64,000 nucleotides of DNA from Malurus cyaneus samueli. Taxonomy: Eukaryota > Chordata > Aves > Passeriformes > Maluridae. The translations under genes and the position numbers were made by a program. The stretch is taken from contig CM019215.1 of assembly GCA_009741485.1 (NCBI GenBank), positions 74,281,735 through 74,345,734 on the forward strand, given 5' to 3'. The notes under the pieces were generated by a model. That model was not told the DNA's origin and did not search any database. It worked only from the letters and a program-made list of their open reading frames with translations. The number at the start of each line of letters is the position of its first letter. The first letter of the stretch is position 1. Of the stretch, positions 1-15,500 are shown one piece after another.

Positions 1-424
1 TAGTTCTGTACAGTTGCCAGCATGAGTCTCTTATTAATTAATTTGCTTGTCAATTACACTTTTTTTCGCTTTCTTACAATTTCTTCAGAAAATGGTTTAA
101 TAAGAGAAAAATTGAATGCAAATATTAGTCTTTTATTTTTCATGGAGCTTAGACCCAGTTATCTACTTCTTTTACCACTACACACAAAGCAATTGACAAG
201 TAATGCAGAAGTAAGAAACATAACACTAGAGAAATCATATGTGCTTCACTTGTGTCAGGATAGGCCTATTTTGACAACTGAACTGCTTCCTTTGCTCTTG
301 ATGCTTAAGTAGTAGTGCATTTAGTTGAACAGAAGCATAATCAAAGCTCTTTCTGTGCTGCCTAGATCTCTTGCTTTTTTCCCCTCCTTTTACAAGTGCC
401 TCAAAAAGAACCTTTGTCCTTTAC
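1..424 (-). other. MYO10 intron downstream of window exon 34
   Basis: The next expected exon (starting AHEAV in human as I recall) is not present here, so this is intron running off the left edge. No other feature was seen. Confidence 0.75.
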
Positions 425-545
425 CTGCTCAAACATAAAGGCAAATTCCACGCTATCTTTTGGGACGTTTTCCGTGTCCAGGAAGCAGTAGAGCTTGAAG
501 TAGAACTTCCAGTGCATCTCCCCAACTTCAGCAGTGGCAGCAAGC
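425..545 (-). CDS. MYO10: MYO10 window exon 34: FERM F1-F2 junction
   Basis: 121 bases, acceptor acaatgcag, donor GAGCAG|gtaaag. It encodes [20 protein letters not shown], then [20 protein letters not shown], ending in phase 0. The recalled human and family sequence has a Pro where this has His in EMHW. It is the last exon inside the window; the rest of FERM F2 and F3 must lie to the left. Confidence 0.96.
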
Positions 546-3500
546 CTGCATTGTCATGTAAAGAAGGAGAGAGATCAGATCTGTGAAATCACACTTTTTT
601 CTAAATTGCCACTTGCAGAATCTAAGGAAGGCATGAGCTGACTTTTGTTTTATGTGAGTCTGTGTATTTAGAGCCTACAACAAAATCAAGGACTTACAAA
701 TGTTGACTCTGTTCTCAACTCAACTGTTTCTAACCCATATTCTCTTAATACACTTTGATTTTTAGGTAAGTCAGTTGTTAATAAAAGCAACATTATTAAG
801 TCCTCTTATAAAACATAACTGCATAACATTTAAAATATTCCTTTTTTTTCCCCATTTTTATGTGGATAAAGGGGGCTGATTGCCATGAATAAAACATAAG
901 GATGACAAACAGGTATTCAGGCTTGTATTATGTTTTCTGACTACAGTGCTATGGGTGGTTTCAGTTTTACTGGTTGTGAGCTGTACTGTGGTGATTTCCA
1001 TGTGAAGTTAGGTAACAGGTAGTTGGAATGGCAGTGACTGCCCAGAGGTGATAGTAGTGGTATAAAAATTTGTAGTAGTGGAAAAGAAAATGTGGAAATA
1101 ATAATGAGAAATATTACTCTACTGGTGTCAGGATGGAGAAGAACCAACACAAGTGGATGGGTGGCTGTTAAGTCTTAAGAAAAAAAAAATTGTTCTAGAA
1201 ATGGCCATTCAGCTGCGTCATCACAAACAAGCAAGTGAAAGAGAAAATTCAGCATTATTGATATTGGAAATTTAATTGCTACATATTAGAGTGAGGAGAA
1301 AAGGAGAGGTACACTCACTTTTCAAACTTTGCCAAGACATCAGCTACAATGGTTCTGCTTTCAATTGCTTTATCAGTAGTTCCATTGTATTCAAACAAAG
1401 CAAACATATTTCTGCTATCCTCCATGGCCAAGCCACGAATTAACTTTTCAACCACCTAATGAAAAAGAGCACATGAAAAAACCATAGCATGGAAAAGCAG
1501 CACCACAGAGTAAGACAAATACTTAGGAAAAAAAATCAGAGCTAGGTTTTACATTAGGCTAAAAATGCAATTAACTTGTCCTTATCAGCATAATTAATTG
1601 TTGCCAAATTCCACAATTTTTATTCTTTCAGAATATGTATGTGCTGTCTCCTGGCCAGATATAACCTCCGCATTTCAACTCAGCAAGTCTTCCAATTTTA
1701 GTAAGCAACTCGGCTCTCATACACACCAATGTCTACAAAAGTTACTCCAATAATGCCCTCTGCCTAATTTCTTAGTCTTTCCTGTAGTACTTTCTGTAAG
1801 AAGGAACTCTAGTTGGGTAATCACTCAGCAGCACAAAGACGGTTTTTATAGCACGGATTTCTCCAAAACATATTACAGGGAGGGACAGCTGTCCTAGAGG
1901 GACAGCTCTTTTTAAGCCTTTCCTTCCTAGAAAAGAGAGGCAGAGAAAGCTCCAGTGCTTCCAAAATGTAATGCTACTGCTGCCTGGGACTAGCACATAA
2001 AGGGACAGACTGATTTTGTTCCAACGACATTCTGTGACCGCTTCTCACCTCTCCAGCTGTAGTGTGTGAATTGATTGTAATCTTACAGGAGCCTCCACCA
2101 TGGCAATAAACTGTGGATGTCATCTCCTGCCTGCCAATCAGTGCTTCTATTTCATCCCGCGATGGCACAAACTCTCTGCATTTGGTTTTCTTCAGAGATT
2201 CATAAGTAAAAAGTGCATATTTCTCCATTTCAGTTCCTGGAAACTGGTCACGAACCCTGTGAGACAAAGCTTATTACTTTAAGCTGCCAGTCTGTGAAGT
2301 TCACTTATTTGAGAATTTTTTTCTCCTGAGAGTACTTCTGTATCTAATACACTAATGGACATGCTCCGAGTACAGACACAGCTTTTAAATTATTGAGGTT
2401 TTTAGTGGACTAATTTTCCTACCAACATACTCTCCATTTTTCCATTCTGGTTAATGCTGAACTGTCAACAATGATTTTTTACTATTTAATGGTCACTAAC
2501 ACTTAAAATTAGATTCGCAATCTTACATTTTTACCTCAAATACATCTTTAAATATGATAATGTTATTTTATGTGCATGATGCATACCTCATAATATTGAG
2601 GTAAGAGGGATGAATAATTTTTTAACAGGTTGATTTGAACAGTTGAGAATAGGACCTGAGGGTATGGGCTGCAAATCCTTTAAGTTTATACAGTTACAGG
2701 AAGCAGCCCTTTTTCCAACATTAACAAATTGTGTATTCAACTTTGTGGCATTTTACTTTATTCTTCAAATGAGTGCAATTCCACCTCATACACACCCTTC
2801 CTACAACATTTTCTTTTTAGATTCACTGTTGGCAGGCTCAGTTCACTAAATGAATACATCTTCAAATCTCACTTCAAGATATCTGAACACTGCTACAAGT
2901 TGTGATGCTTTCGTAGTTCGAAGGTTCTCACCTTTTGAGATGAAACTTGAGATATTTGAGGATGCTGCGACTGGGCAGAAATGTGCAACTCATGCAGGTG
3001 AGTATTTGCCAACTATAGAGGTTCCCCACGCTCCCAGGGTTAGGCACTTTATTGGTTTGCTTGATCAGCTGACAGTAAAGCTCATCTCGGAGAGGTCGTA
3101 AATCATGTCCTGTTTGGAGGATACCTTGGATTATAGGGATGGGATCAGACATAGACTCTAGCTGCTGTAAAGAATTAAATATCTTGATGGCTTCATCCTG
3201 CAGAGTTGTGTAGCCTTTGTCTTTCAGCACTACAAAAGAAATATTGGGAGAAAGGTGTTTAGACAGAGATTGGAAAGAAAAAGTGCTCAGGCTTGATGTG
3301 GGAATTGCATAATGCTACTCTGTGATCCTTGTTATGCAGGATATTAGAATTTATATTTTCCATTTCAAATGTATGATGCAAACTCATATGAGCTATTTTG
3401 CTGTTGAGATTTGTTCCAAATTTAATAAATGAAAAAGTGTATCTTGACTGATCTTTTTTGTGATGGAGTCTTTCTTTGAGAGCAAGTCACACTGCTGAAG

Positions 3501-6500
3501 TGTCATATCACTTTTTCACTGTCACAAGACAGTGAAAACCTGATCAGAAGTGAGCTAAAGCATGGCTGCATTATGGAAAGGGACAAAGATACATGGCATA
3601 TTTTTGTCTATAGCAGCAGCATTTCAATTAAACCCAAACAATGCTACTAAAAGAAATCATTGGTGTGACACTTTAATTTGCTTTTTGAGGGCTAGAAAAG
3701 GTGTGCTAAAGGTTACTCAATTTTTACAATCTCTTTAAAAGAACCAGGCAGTCCTTGGGTTTGGGAGATAAATTGCCCTGAAATGGTACAGACGTATGTT
3801 ACAAAAGTGAAATTTCTAACCTAATATTATACTGTTAGAGAAAATACTTAAGAACTCAACTGCAAGTCAAGGCAATAGCTGAGCACCAGACCATTTTTGG
3901 AACTATATTTAGTAAGGGAAGACTTTGGCAAGACTTGTACCTCAAATGGGATAGCCATTCCTATCCATGGGGAACAGAGAGCAAAGTGCTTCACTCGTGT
4001 ATGGGACAACCCGCCCAAGTGCCAAGCACAGAACTGTGCCCTGACACTGAACAGGAGGAGGGCCAAGAGAAGGGAAAGGTTTGTCCTCAGATTTCCTTAC
4101 CATTTGAGCAGAAGGGTATCACTTGAGTTACTAGATGTAATACATTAAAGACTTCAAGTTTTAACCAGCTGTGAACTCCCATACTCCTCTCATGGATGAA
4201 TCTCGTGGTCTGAACCATGTTTTGTTTAATATGCACTTGCAAACTAAAATAATCAAATCTTTTTAAGGGTACCAAGTTCACCATCATCAATAGCTCTGAG
4301 CCATTCATTCAAAAGAGATTTCTAAATTAGTGTCTGAATCAAGGATATTAAAAGAGACATTATGCTCATTTCAGGACTAAACAAAGCATTACTTTTCAAA
4401 ACCATGTACACTCATAAATATTATTCCCCATAAATAAGGCTTCCTATCACATCCAATGAAACTTACATTTGTTACTTGGAAGCTGTAACTGCTGCAGCCT
4501 CCCACATGGGGTAGAAAGCAACAATGATTTGAGGAGAATAAGATTCAAGAAGACTGAATGAATTGGGTTCAGTTGCTTATTTCAGTGCAATACTTTTCAA
4601 ACTCAGCCTTCTTGGCAGTCTTGCTGAAGGCAATAGCAACCTTCTCTTCTGTAAAATTCTTGCGGGAACACCACAAGCCCATGGCTCTATGCTAGGCAAA
4701 CTGCTATTCCCTAAACAGAACAGGGAAACTTGTCCATTTCTATTACAAACTTGTATTTTGCATACCATTATGTCACCATAGCCCATTGAGTTAAAAATCC
4801 CATCCTCTGGTTTAGTCTTTCATAAGGAGAAGTGGTTCTATTACTGGAAAACTTACAGTTCAGATTGATGTCCCCATATGGCAGTGGCAGTAATGGTGAG
4901 TGCAATGGATGATGAGTGTAACGGAGAATAGGATTCCTCTTATAAATCTGTTCAACCACATCAGCATTCAGGCAGTTTTCCTATTGGGGAGGAAAAAAAA
5001 CAGAATTTGGGATCCAGCATTAAGAGTAATGCAATGCTTTGTGCCTTTAGGTTGGTTGTAAAAAACTGAGCAATCTTTGTTACCAACGCTACTTGGTGCT
5101 AAATCTGGTCGTGAGTGCTGCTGCTGCTAGGGCATGTTGTGGGCTATGAATGCGTAGTACCTGCTAACCTCAGACCTTGGATAGGCTTGCTTTACCTGTG
5201 CAGTAAAAAAACAAACTGCTGCAGGACACCAAAATGATGCATCATAACGATTTTTGAAGGGTGTTTTCATTTTATATTCATTTTTACTCCAGTATTTCAT
5301 AACAGGAATTATGACATCTGTATTCAAGTTTTGTTTAAAAGTATTTCTCCAGTGTAACTAATTGGCCTTTCAGTTAGAAACTGCAGGAGCTACCAAACAA
5401 AATAGTCCAAAGTGCTGCTGTAAACCTGATGCACCCACTCTGACATCCAAATACTGCTCTTACTATTCTTCTTAGGCCAAGTTTCATAGATGTGTGACCA
5501 GGGTCTTCTCTCAGTCCTGAACTTCCATAAATTTCTCCTGCTCTGAAGAATAGCATTCATAGTCTTGGAACTGAGGACTTAATACTTATTTTCCGTGAGA
5601 GAAGAGATGGCACTCTCTAAGGGAAAAGGTCAAAAGCAGTTCTTCTCTCTTGCCTAGTTCTTTGATCTCTTGTGAGAATCAACATCCTCTCTCATCCTCA
5701 TAAATTCACATTAGCAAAAAGCTCCAGAAGGACATTCTCTGGCTGTGCATGCAATGTCTCCAATGAGATCATAAAACAGTAAGCATTAATTGAATATTTT
5801 TCTCATCACACAGAGATAAGGGATGCTTAGCCCATGCTATCATGAAAAAAGATAAGAAAACAACCATAATGACAAAAAAAAAAAAAAGTCAGAAGAGCTG
5901 TTTAGTCCACATCCTGGTGTGCTGCTCTCTGTGGACATTGCCAAACACATCTGCTAACTCATGTACCTGCACACTGTGCTCTATAGCCATGTCTGTCAAG
6001 TTGCACAAACCAGTAAAACTTGTTACTTGTTTTAATGGAAAAAAGTTACCCCTCTTGCCCTCCAAGCTGCACTTCAAAGTCTGCTCTTCTACTGTTTAGA
6101 TAGAAATTCCTTTATCAGGTCAGAAAATACATTCAGGCTTCACAATTTTAGTCCATGTCACTGTGTAATTAAAACTTAATTTTCTGCTTTATTACCCAAT
6201 ATGGCAAAGGCAAAATAAAGATTTAAGCAACCATTCTTTCTCACCCCACGCCATCCTGCTTGTGCCTACCTTAATATCCTGAATAAGTTGCTGAGTTGGA
6301 GTATCAATGGGTGCTTTTGTGTCAATCACGTTCTGGATGGCACTTGACCAGCGGGTTGCCTCATTAAGCAATTTCGTATAGAGGCGGTAACAGTGTTTGC
6401 GTCCGTACACGGTCACGTTCCAGTAACCTGGCACAACAGCAAAATTGGTCATTGTAGCAGCTGCAGCCCAGCAGACACCCAGGGCTGCATCCTGCATCAT

Positions 6501-9500
6501 GCTGGCAGTCTTTCAGCAACTAAAGTTTAAGAGTTATTAAGTATCATAATACAGTTACTGTGGTAATAAAGGAGATTTTCTCCTTTAAAGAAGCCTAGGA
6601 GCAGCCTCAAAATACAACCATGCAGCCTCCTGTTTTACCCAGTAATCTTAGCAAAAATGACTAAGAGAACACTGTTAATACTGTGGAATACTGTTAGCTC
6701 CTGGTAGCTTGCAGGCCGTACTTCTCCAGTCCTGTCTGTAACAGGAAAAGCTGAGACAGACTTGCATTGTCTGTGGCACACGTACAAACAGGTATAAAGC
6801 ACAAACTACCTCCTCTGTCATTAATTTTACACCAATAAAGTGGAAACTATGATAGGAAGAGCATTTCAGTTCAAATTCTCTCTGCATCATTGTATGGGCT
6901 TTTTATGAAATGGATTCAATAAAAGGAAATGTGTTTGATCTTTCACTAGTGAAAGCCTCTTTGAAGTGTCAGTGACCCCAATGAGATAATTTAGGACTGT
7001 CAACAGTCGCTTCTCATTTGCAAACAGACGCTACTGAATTGAAAACCTGTTTTGAAAATGCACAGTGGAGCTGACTCAGGTGTAGTATGTAGGTTACCAC
7101 AAACTGGACTCTTATTCTGGATCTCCCTACACCTGCTCCATCAATGTTTGCCCTTATAGCTGCTCAGTGCATAAAATAATGTATGATTAGAGTGCTACCC
7201 ATGTCTTTACCCAGGTCTTTGATGTGTAACCATAAGTGTTCACACTGACTCGGCAGCAGTGTCACTCTGTGATAATTCAAATGTTAATGAGAACAGATTT
7301 TATTCCTCTATACACCACCTCTGTTTTTCACCCAGTAATTCCCTGTACATCACTTCAGTTACTTGGGAACCTGATTTGTTCATGGAAGTGCATCCATAAT
7401 AAACCATTTAAAATATTCCTATGCATTATTTCGTGCATTATTAGATAGTAGGACCAAGAGCAAACAATTACCTGTCTCTTTGAAGATTTTTTCGTCAGGT
7501 GGGACCACTGAGCAGAGGCTGTTCAGGACCAGTGTGCCCAATTTCAAAGCATTTTTCTCTGAACTCTTGTAGTAGTCCAAAGAATTGTGCGTCAAAACAA
7601 ACCAACGCTTCTTAAGTTTTAATGAGGACATCTTTGGGTTGTTCTTGACTTCCTTGTGCAGCCATCCTGAAAAGGATACAATTTGAATCACACTTATTTT
7701 TCTTGAACAGAGCTGGACAAAAGTAGGTTGCTAAAAGTTAGTTGTATACTTTCAACAACAACAGAAACATTGTGTGAATTGATAAGCTCATATATTAAAC
7801 AGCATTGAGTAAAAATTTTAAACAATGAAATTATAAAGATAAAATTAATATGAAAACTTTTCAATTTTGATGTTTCACGAGAAGAATTATTCTGTCAATT
7901 TATAAAAACACTTCTGTCATCATTAGAGTGTTTTCTTACAAGGCACAGTAAGAATAAAATTTCAGCTATATAATTTGTGAGTAAACTCCACCACACAAAG
8001 ATGAGGCTGCAACACTAACCATGTTGGCATATTACCCACATTGTATTGTGGGAACAATCTCTTCAAAGCATAACAGATGTTATTTACTTTCCACTGCCCC
8101 ATTCAGTTCTTACCCCTCACAATGAATTCTTGTCCCTCCACTCTAGTGTCCCCCTTTGACCTCTGGAGCAGGGTTATCCAGTGATGCATCTCTTCAGGAG
8201 TGTCAGCATTACAGTGAAGAACACGATTAGCAGTGATGATCACAAATGAATTTGGTCTATGAAAATAAAGGACAATTGAAATAGCCTTTATAATCAGCAT
8301 ACATACTGTTTATCTCACTACCCATTACCATAAAAACTGTTCATTGTTTGCGTTTTCTATTCAGATAAATACTGTCCACATCTAATGCATTATTTATCAC
8401 CTAAAGAAAAATATTAAGCATTTGAAAAGACTTACTTATGTTACATTTACACCAAAATGCCAGGGCCATGAATGGTGGGAAAGGTTACGTTAAATTGCAA
8501 CTTGTCATATCTCAAAATAAATCTGTGGTGAGAAAAACTTCCAATCTTTAATCAGCTTTGGATGTGACTCAGAACTGTTTCAGGGTCAGATCTATTTAGA
8601 GTGTCTGCTTCAGTAGCTACATTAGCTGAAACAAACTAAAGTATACAAAGGTCTATAGTAAATCAGCATGTGAACATGGATTCTTTTATTTTTAATGCAG
8701 TGCAACCCAATTCACAGAGAATACAATCTATTTTTAATGAGAGTCTGGCTTTTACCCAATCCTACACCAGGATTCACTGAAGCATGAAGAGTTTGCCCAA
8801 GTGAAGTGTGCTGATGGCTCTTTGGATCAGACAGGCAGGTTCCTCAGCCTACAAACACTTCCTTTAACCCTTTACCATTAATTTTTTCATCCTAGAGCAA
8901 ATCCCCAAAACAAAACACAAACCCCCCCACAAGAATAAAAAATACATGTGAAAAATGCTTACAAGAGAAATACTTACTTTAAATTGTCAAAGCTTTGGAC
9001 ATTTGTGTTGCATTGTTTAGGAAACCCGGACTTGTAATTCACTGTTACTTCTTGTATCAGTGTTTTGGCAAGCCAAGGACAAAGCAATAACTTAAAACCA
9101 GCTATTTTACACATGTGCAATGAGGGGAAACTGGAGTGAATTCCTACAGTAAAATAACACCTCACATCCAGTAACCTGATAAACCAGTCATAGTCTGAAA
9201 CCAGATTACTTTTTATTTCCCAAAACAGCATTAGTAGTTCAAGAACTGAGAATACCCTGATATTTTTGTTGTTTTTATGCCACACTTTTTTACAAGACAT
9301 TTTTATTCTGGGGAAATAATTTTGATCCCCAAAGAATACAACATCCATGCAAGAGAAGCTGAACAGAAAAAAATTACTAAATTTTTTTTTCTGCCTAATA
9401 CATTACTAAAGAACTCAAAGATCAGCTGTTCCTTCTCTCAGGAGTATTACTAGTATAAATTAAAGAAATATTTAATCTTCCAGTTTTGGATCACTTTAGG

Positions 9501-12500
9501 AGCTCAAGAGTTCATGTATGAAGGAGTGTCATGCAAGTTATTGAAGCCCACACAAAATGCACCATCATTCCTATTCATTTTTTTAACATGTGGTGTTTAG
9601 TACTACGAAAAGGGAAGTAATAATGAATAATTTTAATATATGGTTGGCCAGTAGCATATAGAGACTAAAGCATAAAGTGTCCAATTTTGGATAGAGAAAC
9701 AAGAACAAGAGTCACCAGGCATGTTTCTGACTTACCTATCTGGATTGTCAGCAGCACAGACAGAATCAATTAGTCCTACATCAAGTGTACCCTGTAAACA
9801 AATATCCAAGCAGAAAATAAGGAAGACATTTACTATTACATTACTCACAGAACTCTTCTGAGAAACACAAGAAAGCAGCAGCAGCTTTGATCAAGCAAAA
9901 TGAACTGCAGGTTTGGACTTCAGTTTCTCTTAAACATCAAATCTGCTGAGGGAAAACTAAGAGACTTGGATGAACAGATCCAGTAAAAGATGATTTGTAG
10001 TTAGGATGGAGGCAACTCAATAACTGCTCTTTTCTATGTTTCCAAAACTGCTTGAATTTTTCACTGAAAACTGCCATCCCAATATAAATGGCATCTTCTC
10101 AAAACAAACTTCTAAAGCCATTAAGCAGAAGTTTTTGTCTTCCTTTGCTTGATATTAGGTTCTAAAAGTATTCCACTTATTACCAGTGTATATTGTATAG
10201 AATGATAAATGCAGGATCAGAGAAATCTCAAATTTTTAACTCTTGGAATTTTAATTTACTCATTAACAGTTTCTTTGAAAAAATTCAAAATCAAGCATAC
10301 ACTGTGATATGATAGAGAAGTGGACCAGAAAAAACCATCCCCAAAATCAATAGTCATTTTTATCAAGGTGAATGATGGGAGAGGAATCAGAAACCACACT
10401 CCCTCCTTGTACAGCTACAGGACCAAAACCATAGAAGCTCTAGCTGGTGTCACAGCTATCGTCACATTTAAAGGAACTATCCTGTGACTCAGAAGTTGTG
10501 GCCACCACCATGCCCCTGTTTTCTAAAAATATCTGGTTTGAAAAGTTCTTCAGATTTACACTTACCACAGCATTTTGTGGATTTGCCTGCTCATCATGCA
10601 TCTCCCGGATCTCTTGCTCTGTGGACGCATGGACTTGACTCAGTACACTGAACCACTGGCTGGGGAGAGAAAGGCAGCAGTGTAAGTAAGATTTTGGCTC
10701 TGCACAAGTCTTCTGTCACCTTTGTTCTGCAGAGCTCTAGCAGGTTCTGCAGGTTTTTGGAATTGCTTAAGATTCCTTTTGTCAACAGGCATAAAAGCAG
10801 CAAAGCTTTATGTCAGTTCAAGTAACACTGGGTGCAGGCAAGCCCCTCCAGCTCTCCTGTCCAAGCTTGTGTCATACCCTTCTTCCTGACAAGTACCTTG
10901 TACACTAAGTGGCATCTCTGAAAAACTGCTGTGAGCACAATAAACATCTGAGTGCTTGCAGAGTCTTTGTAACACATTCCACATGTTTCATCTGGAATAA
11001 AAGGCTACACACAAAGCCTTTAATGGGAATCCCAGCCTTCCAATTATAAACTGTGCTGCACTTACAGCATGACTGGTAGTAATTTCTTACAGTCATACTT
11101 CTGCAAAGACCACCCAAGTCCATTGAGTTCTCTGTAGAAGCACAACTGAGAGGGGGAAAAAGAGTAAAATAAATTTGTTCTCTATGAATCACTGAAAAAT
11201 CCAGCTGCTGGAAGGATGAGCAAATCTGTGCCACTCCAGTGGCATTGTACATATCCACAACAGGAAAAGTGGCAGAGAGGTTTGCAGTGCTTCAGCCCCT
11301 AGTCCTGAGTAGCAATTGCAGATGGATTTAATTCCAACCACACCTTCTGCTTCTGGGAAACCTCAATCCTTCTGGCATTTGTATATGATGAAGCTTAACT
11401 GCTCTAAGGAATCCCACTGAAATCTGGGCCTGTTCAACAGGTTCCTGAATGCCATTCTTTGATATATGAATTTGCCATTCTAATGAAAACCACCTGGGGC
11501 CAAGTTTTCAAAGGGCTCAAAAGCCCAGCCTTTAAAACAACTCCTCACTTTCCTGCAGAGGTTCCTCTGCCACCAAGGTGTTGAGGAAACACATGCAAAA
11601 CTACTGGACTTACATGACATTATCTTTTCTGCAGTTGCTCTTAGTCATGGCATTTATGCCTAGGACACTGAAGAGCTGCCTCCTTAACTCCAGCCTTCAG
11701 AAGCCAACTGTTCCCCAAAATGTAGATTTCAGGAAACTGAACTGCTAAAATAGCTTGAGAAAAACTGTGTGGGCTGTCAAACAGTACCATCACTGCCATA
11801 TCCTAAGTCCTTTTTATTGGCTTAGGCTTTTATTAGAAACAGCATAAGCAATGAAGAAAAACAAAGATTGAGAGTGACAGACCATAAGGCAGATGAGAAC
11901 ATATTTAGTTCTGATTCTTTTTTTAAGACTCAGAGGCACCCACAGAGAGGTTGTGCTTAACACTTTGCTGGATGTAAGGCAGCGCCGCTAAGAAAGGAGG
12001 GAAACTGTCATCCAGAGAGGAGGAAACTGAAGAAAACTAAGCCTCATCTACTAAAAAATTCCCACAATTAAATTAAGCTTTCCTTTCTAGGCTCAGGAAT
12101 TGCAAAGGTATTTAAATGTGAAAGTTCCATTTCAATTTACAAAAAAAGATTTCATAGCACTGTATGCACATTTAGTGATAATTTATGAATGGATTTTAAA
12201 GAATAATTCAGTTTTCCTGATTTCATATAATCTTTGTGTAAGCAATGAAAATGAAATGAATCATGGCAAAAAGACAAAGGCAGACTTTACTTTTGCTTTC
12301 TTCCCTCTCGAGGCATCCTTTGTCTTTCAGCTGTTCAGTCCCAGAACACAGAAATATTGAAAAGGACAGGCTAGGGATTTGAAAGGAACAAACCCTCAGC
12401 AATGTCTGCCCACTGAAGCATCACTTCTTTCTTCAAATACACTTCTATGACCAAAAATAGTAATTCCTCTTTTGGGGGCCTGTGCCATGTTTTTCTTGAT

Positions 12501-15500
12501 TTTTAATCTTCATTTGAACAAAAATCAAGCTCAGACCCTGATCTAGCCCAGGTACAAAATCTCTTTCAATAGCAGAGGCAGACCAAACCAAGCCCAATGA
12601 TTCAGACTTCACTTTTCCAAATGCTTTGTTAACAAGGCTTTGACTTAAGCCTGTCTGCAAATCCTTACACATCTCCCTCATTAAGTCTTCTGGGATGAGC
12701 AAGAAAAAAGAAACATGAAATACACTGGTAAAAGATAATTTAATCTGGATGTATTAAATGTATAAACAAGAGAGCATAGTGTCTCCTCCTCCATCTTTAA
12801 GAAAGAAATGAAGAAGATGCATGGCAACAGATAAGTCTGTGTGCTGATAATTTCTCATTGGTCCCTAGGGCATGTACACAAGTCTGGTAGAAGAGCCTTT
12901 AGCTAAGCTTTCGTTTTAAAATATGCTTACATCCCACAAGAATCTTAACAGCAACTGTTAGAAAGCTCCCAAGTTATTTCAAGGATAACTTTAGGGATAC
13001 CTAAAAAGATGAGGAAAGGTTTTTCATTGCTACATCTGCATCTGTACTCAGGGTCCTATGATATAGGAAGGTGCTCTACCTTTACAAAGAACAGAATACA
13101 AAACACTTTTTGAGTTGTCTGAGCAAAGTAGCCCAGTGATGTTGACAAAGGCATCCCATATTCTGACCTTGGGGCAGCTAGGCAATGGGTAATAAGATTT
13201 GATTACTAAGTTAACTTTATTTAAATGCCTGATTTTATAGGCAAGGATATTATTATCTTGCATGAACTGTAGCATGGGGATTTTTTTCTGAAGATGCTCT
13301 ACAACTGATCTGACAAGTCAGACTTGCTCCTCACCTACCCGCCTCCCCCTACGGTTAGATATGGATCCCTTAGCAACAAATCAAGACCCTTTTCAAATAT
13401 GCAGAAAGGGAGGCACTGTGTAACACACTTCTCTTACATGAATACGCTTTTGTTCTAAAATACAGTGACTGCATCACAACTTCTAACTGAAAACATTTTA
13501 GCCTCCTCTAAGACAAACAGATCCCACCCCTAAGAATAAAGTGCTTCACTTCAGGCAGACTACAGGGCCTCAAATATTGATTTGATTGATGCAGCTAAAC
13601 ACAGCAGGGTAATCCACAAGCCAAGCATCCATAGCTAACGACTGCCTCTCTACAGACAAACTGCATTTCAGAAAGTTGCTAGTAACACATGGGTAAGAGC
13701 CAAATACTAGGCAAATTTTCATTGGCAATCTGGCTCTTCCCAGCAATTGCCTGCCACAAGGTTTTCTCCTCAGCAGGCCTTTTGAAAAGTGTGTTAAACA
13801 GAACGTGTTTAACACAGGCTGAATATTTTGTGACAGTGGTCAAACAAATTAACAACAATCCAAAGTCAGAATGGCAGTGAGGTTGAAAAGGAAAAAAAAT
13901 AGGAAAAGAAGTTAGGCCTGATGATTTACATACCTTGCATCCTCAGGAGATTCAGCAATTAAGTGGTAGGTCCTGTCACTCATTATTAGATCAATACCAT
14001 TTTCTTTGCCTGTGTTATCAACAATCTCTCTGAAAAAAAGGAAAACACCCAGATTGAGCATTATAGATTGTCAACATTTTGCAAACTCTGTTCTGAGAAG
14101 CTCACAAACTACTGATACTTAAAACAAGAGCTGCCAGTCTTCATCAGGCTCATTTGCAAGACTCACAATGTGATATATCAGACATAGTATTAGTTCACCA
14201 AACTAAAGCTGTATTTTCTGCCTACACAGTACAAATATCCAAACTATTATGAATGTCACTACACCAAACTGACTATTCTGTTACCATTTTAACAAGAACT
14301 AAAGAAAAAGCAAAGCATTATCAAACCTCAAGAGAAGAAAGGATAACTGAGTTGAGAAATGGATAATTTCTCTGATTTGACTGCATAACCAAGTGATCCT
14401 TGGAATGGTAAAAAGAAAGCTATTGAAGATTGAAGACTGAAAGCAAACAAAACCTGGATTAGTGATTCTGTGTGGTTATGAGTCAGCATAAAGATAATTA
14501 CAAATACATATATCCGAAAAATTACAGATTTCTAATTTTTTGTTTGGGCATCTAAGTAGTGATATAAACCCAACTGTGAACCAAATAGCACAAGGTTTTA
14601 AGCAATAATTGAAGAATTACATTAGATTTCCCTATAGCTTAAGAAATAAACTTAATTTCCTGTTTGCTGTTTTGTTGTATTTATCTGAAGCTAATTATTT
14701 TCTTAACTGCCTATATTTCGTTATCGACCATACTATTCTCATAAATCTCTGTCCTATAAACAAGCTTAACAGACTCATGAGGATGATCTATCTGCTATCA
14801 ACACAAAAAGCTGTAATTTTGTACTGTTTTCCTTTATTTTGGATTCCTTCCCTCCCAGTAAGAGTGTCCAATGGAATGCCTCCCTGTTCTGTGTTTTAAG
14901 TGAATGAGGCTGAGATTTTTTAAATTGAACAGGGCCCCTAATAGAGAGTGGTGAAACAGTGAGTTGCACTATAGGTTAGGAATGCACTCAGTAAATATTA
15001 ACATTATCTAGAAAAGCTATTTTTATTTCTTATGAAACACAGTTCTTAAAGTATATGTACCCTTTCTTTCACCTGATTTATACACAAATAGTCATTGATT
15101 GAACCTACAGTTCAAACCAGGTTCAGTAACCTTTGCCTGACAATTTTAAAGGCACATTCAGCAAAGAACTTCTACAGGGTACAGACAATGAAGCAATGAG
15201 GTAATAACAACAACAAGATTAACATTTTAGAAAAACAGGCTAAATAAATGCTATGGTACATGAAAGAGAATCAAATTCAGTTTTAACAAAAAAAAAAAAA
15301 AAAAAAAAAAAAGAAAAAAATGGAATCTTTAGCTTCTATTCAAAGATTTACTTGACAGCCAACAGCCCATTGTTTTTCAAGAGCTAGTCAGGATTCTCAC
15401 TGAAACTATTAACTGTCCTACTTGGAATCAGGCTCAAGCCAGGACTGCCAAAGCAAAGATTAAGATTTCAATTTATTTTAAGCTTGCAGTTAAAGTAACA

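Noticed and set aside
1..424. Searched for the next FERM exon at the left edge
   Set aside because: No AHEAV-like start or following FERM F2 sequence in any minus frame; treated as intron.
8974..9348. 124-codon minus-strand open frame in an intron
   Set aside because: No splice sites join it to MYO10 in frame, no recognisable domain, and the length is near what chance allows.
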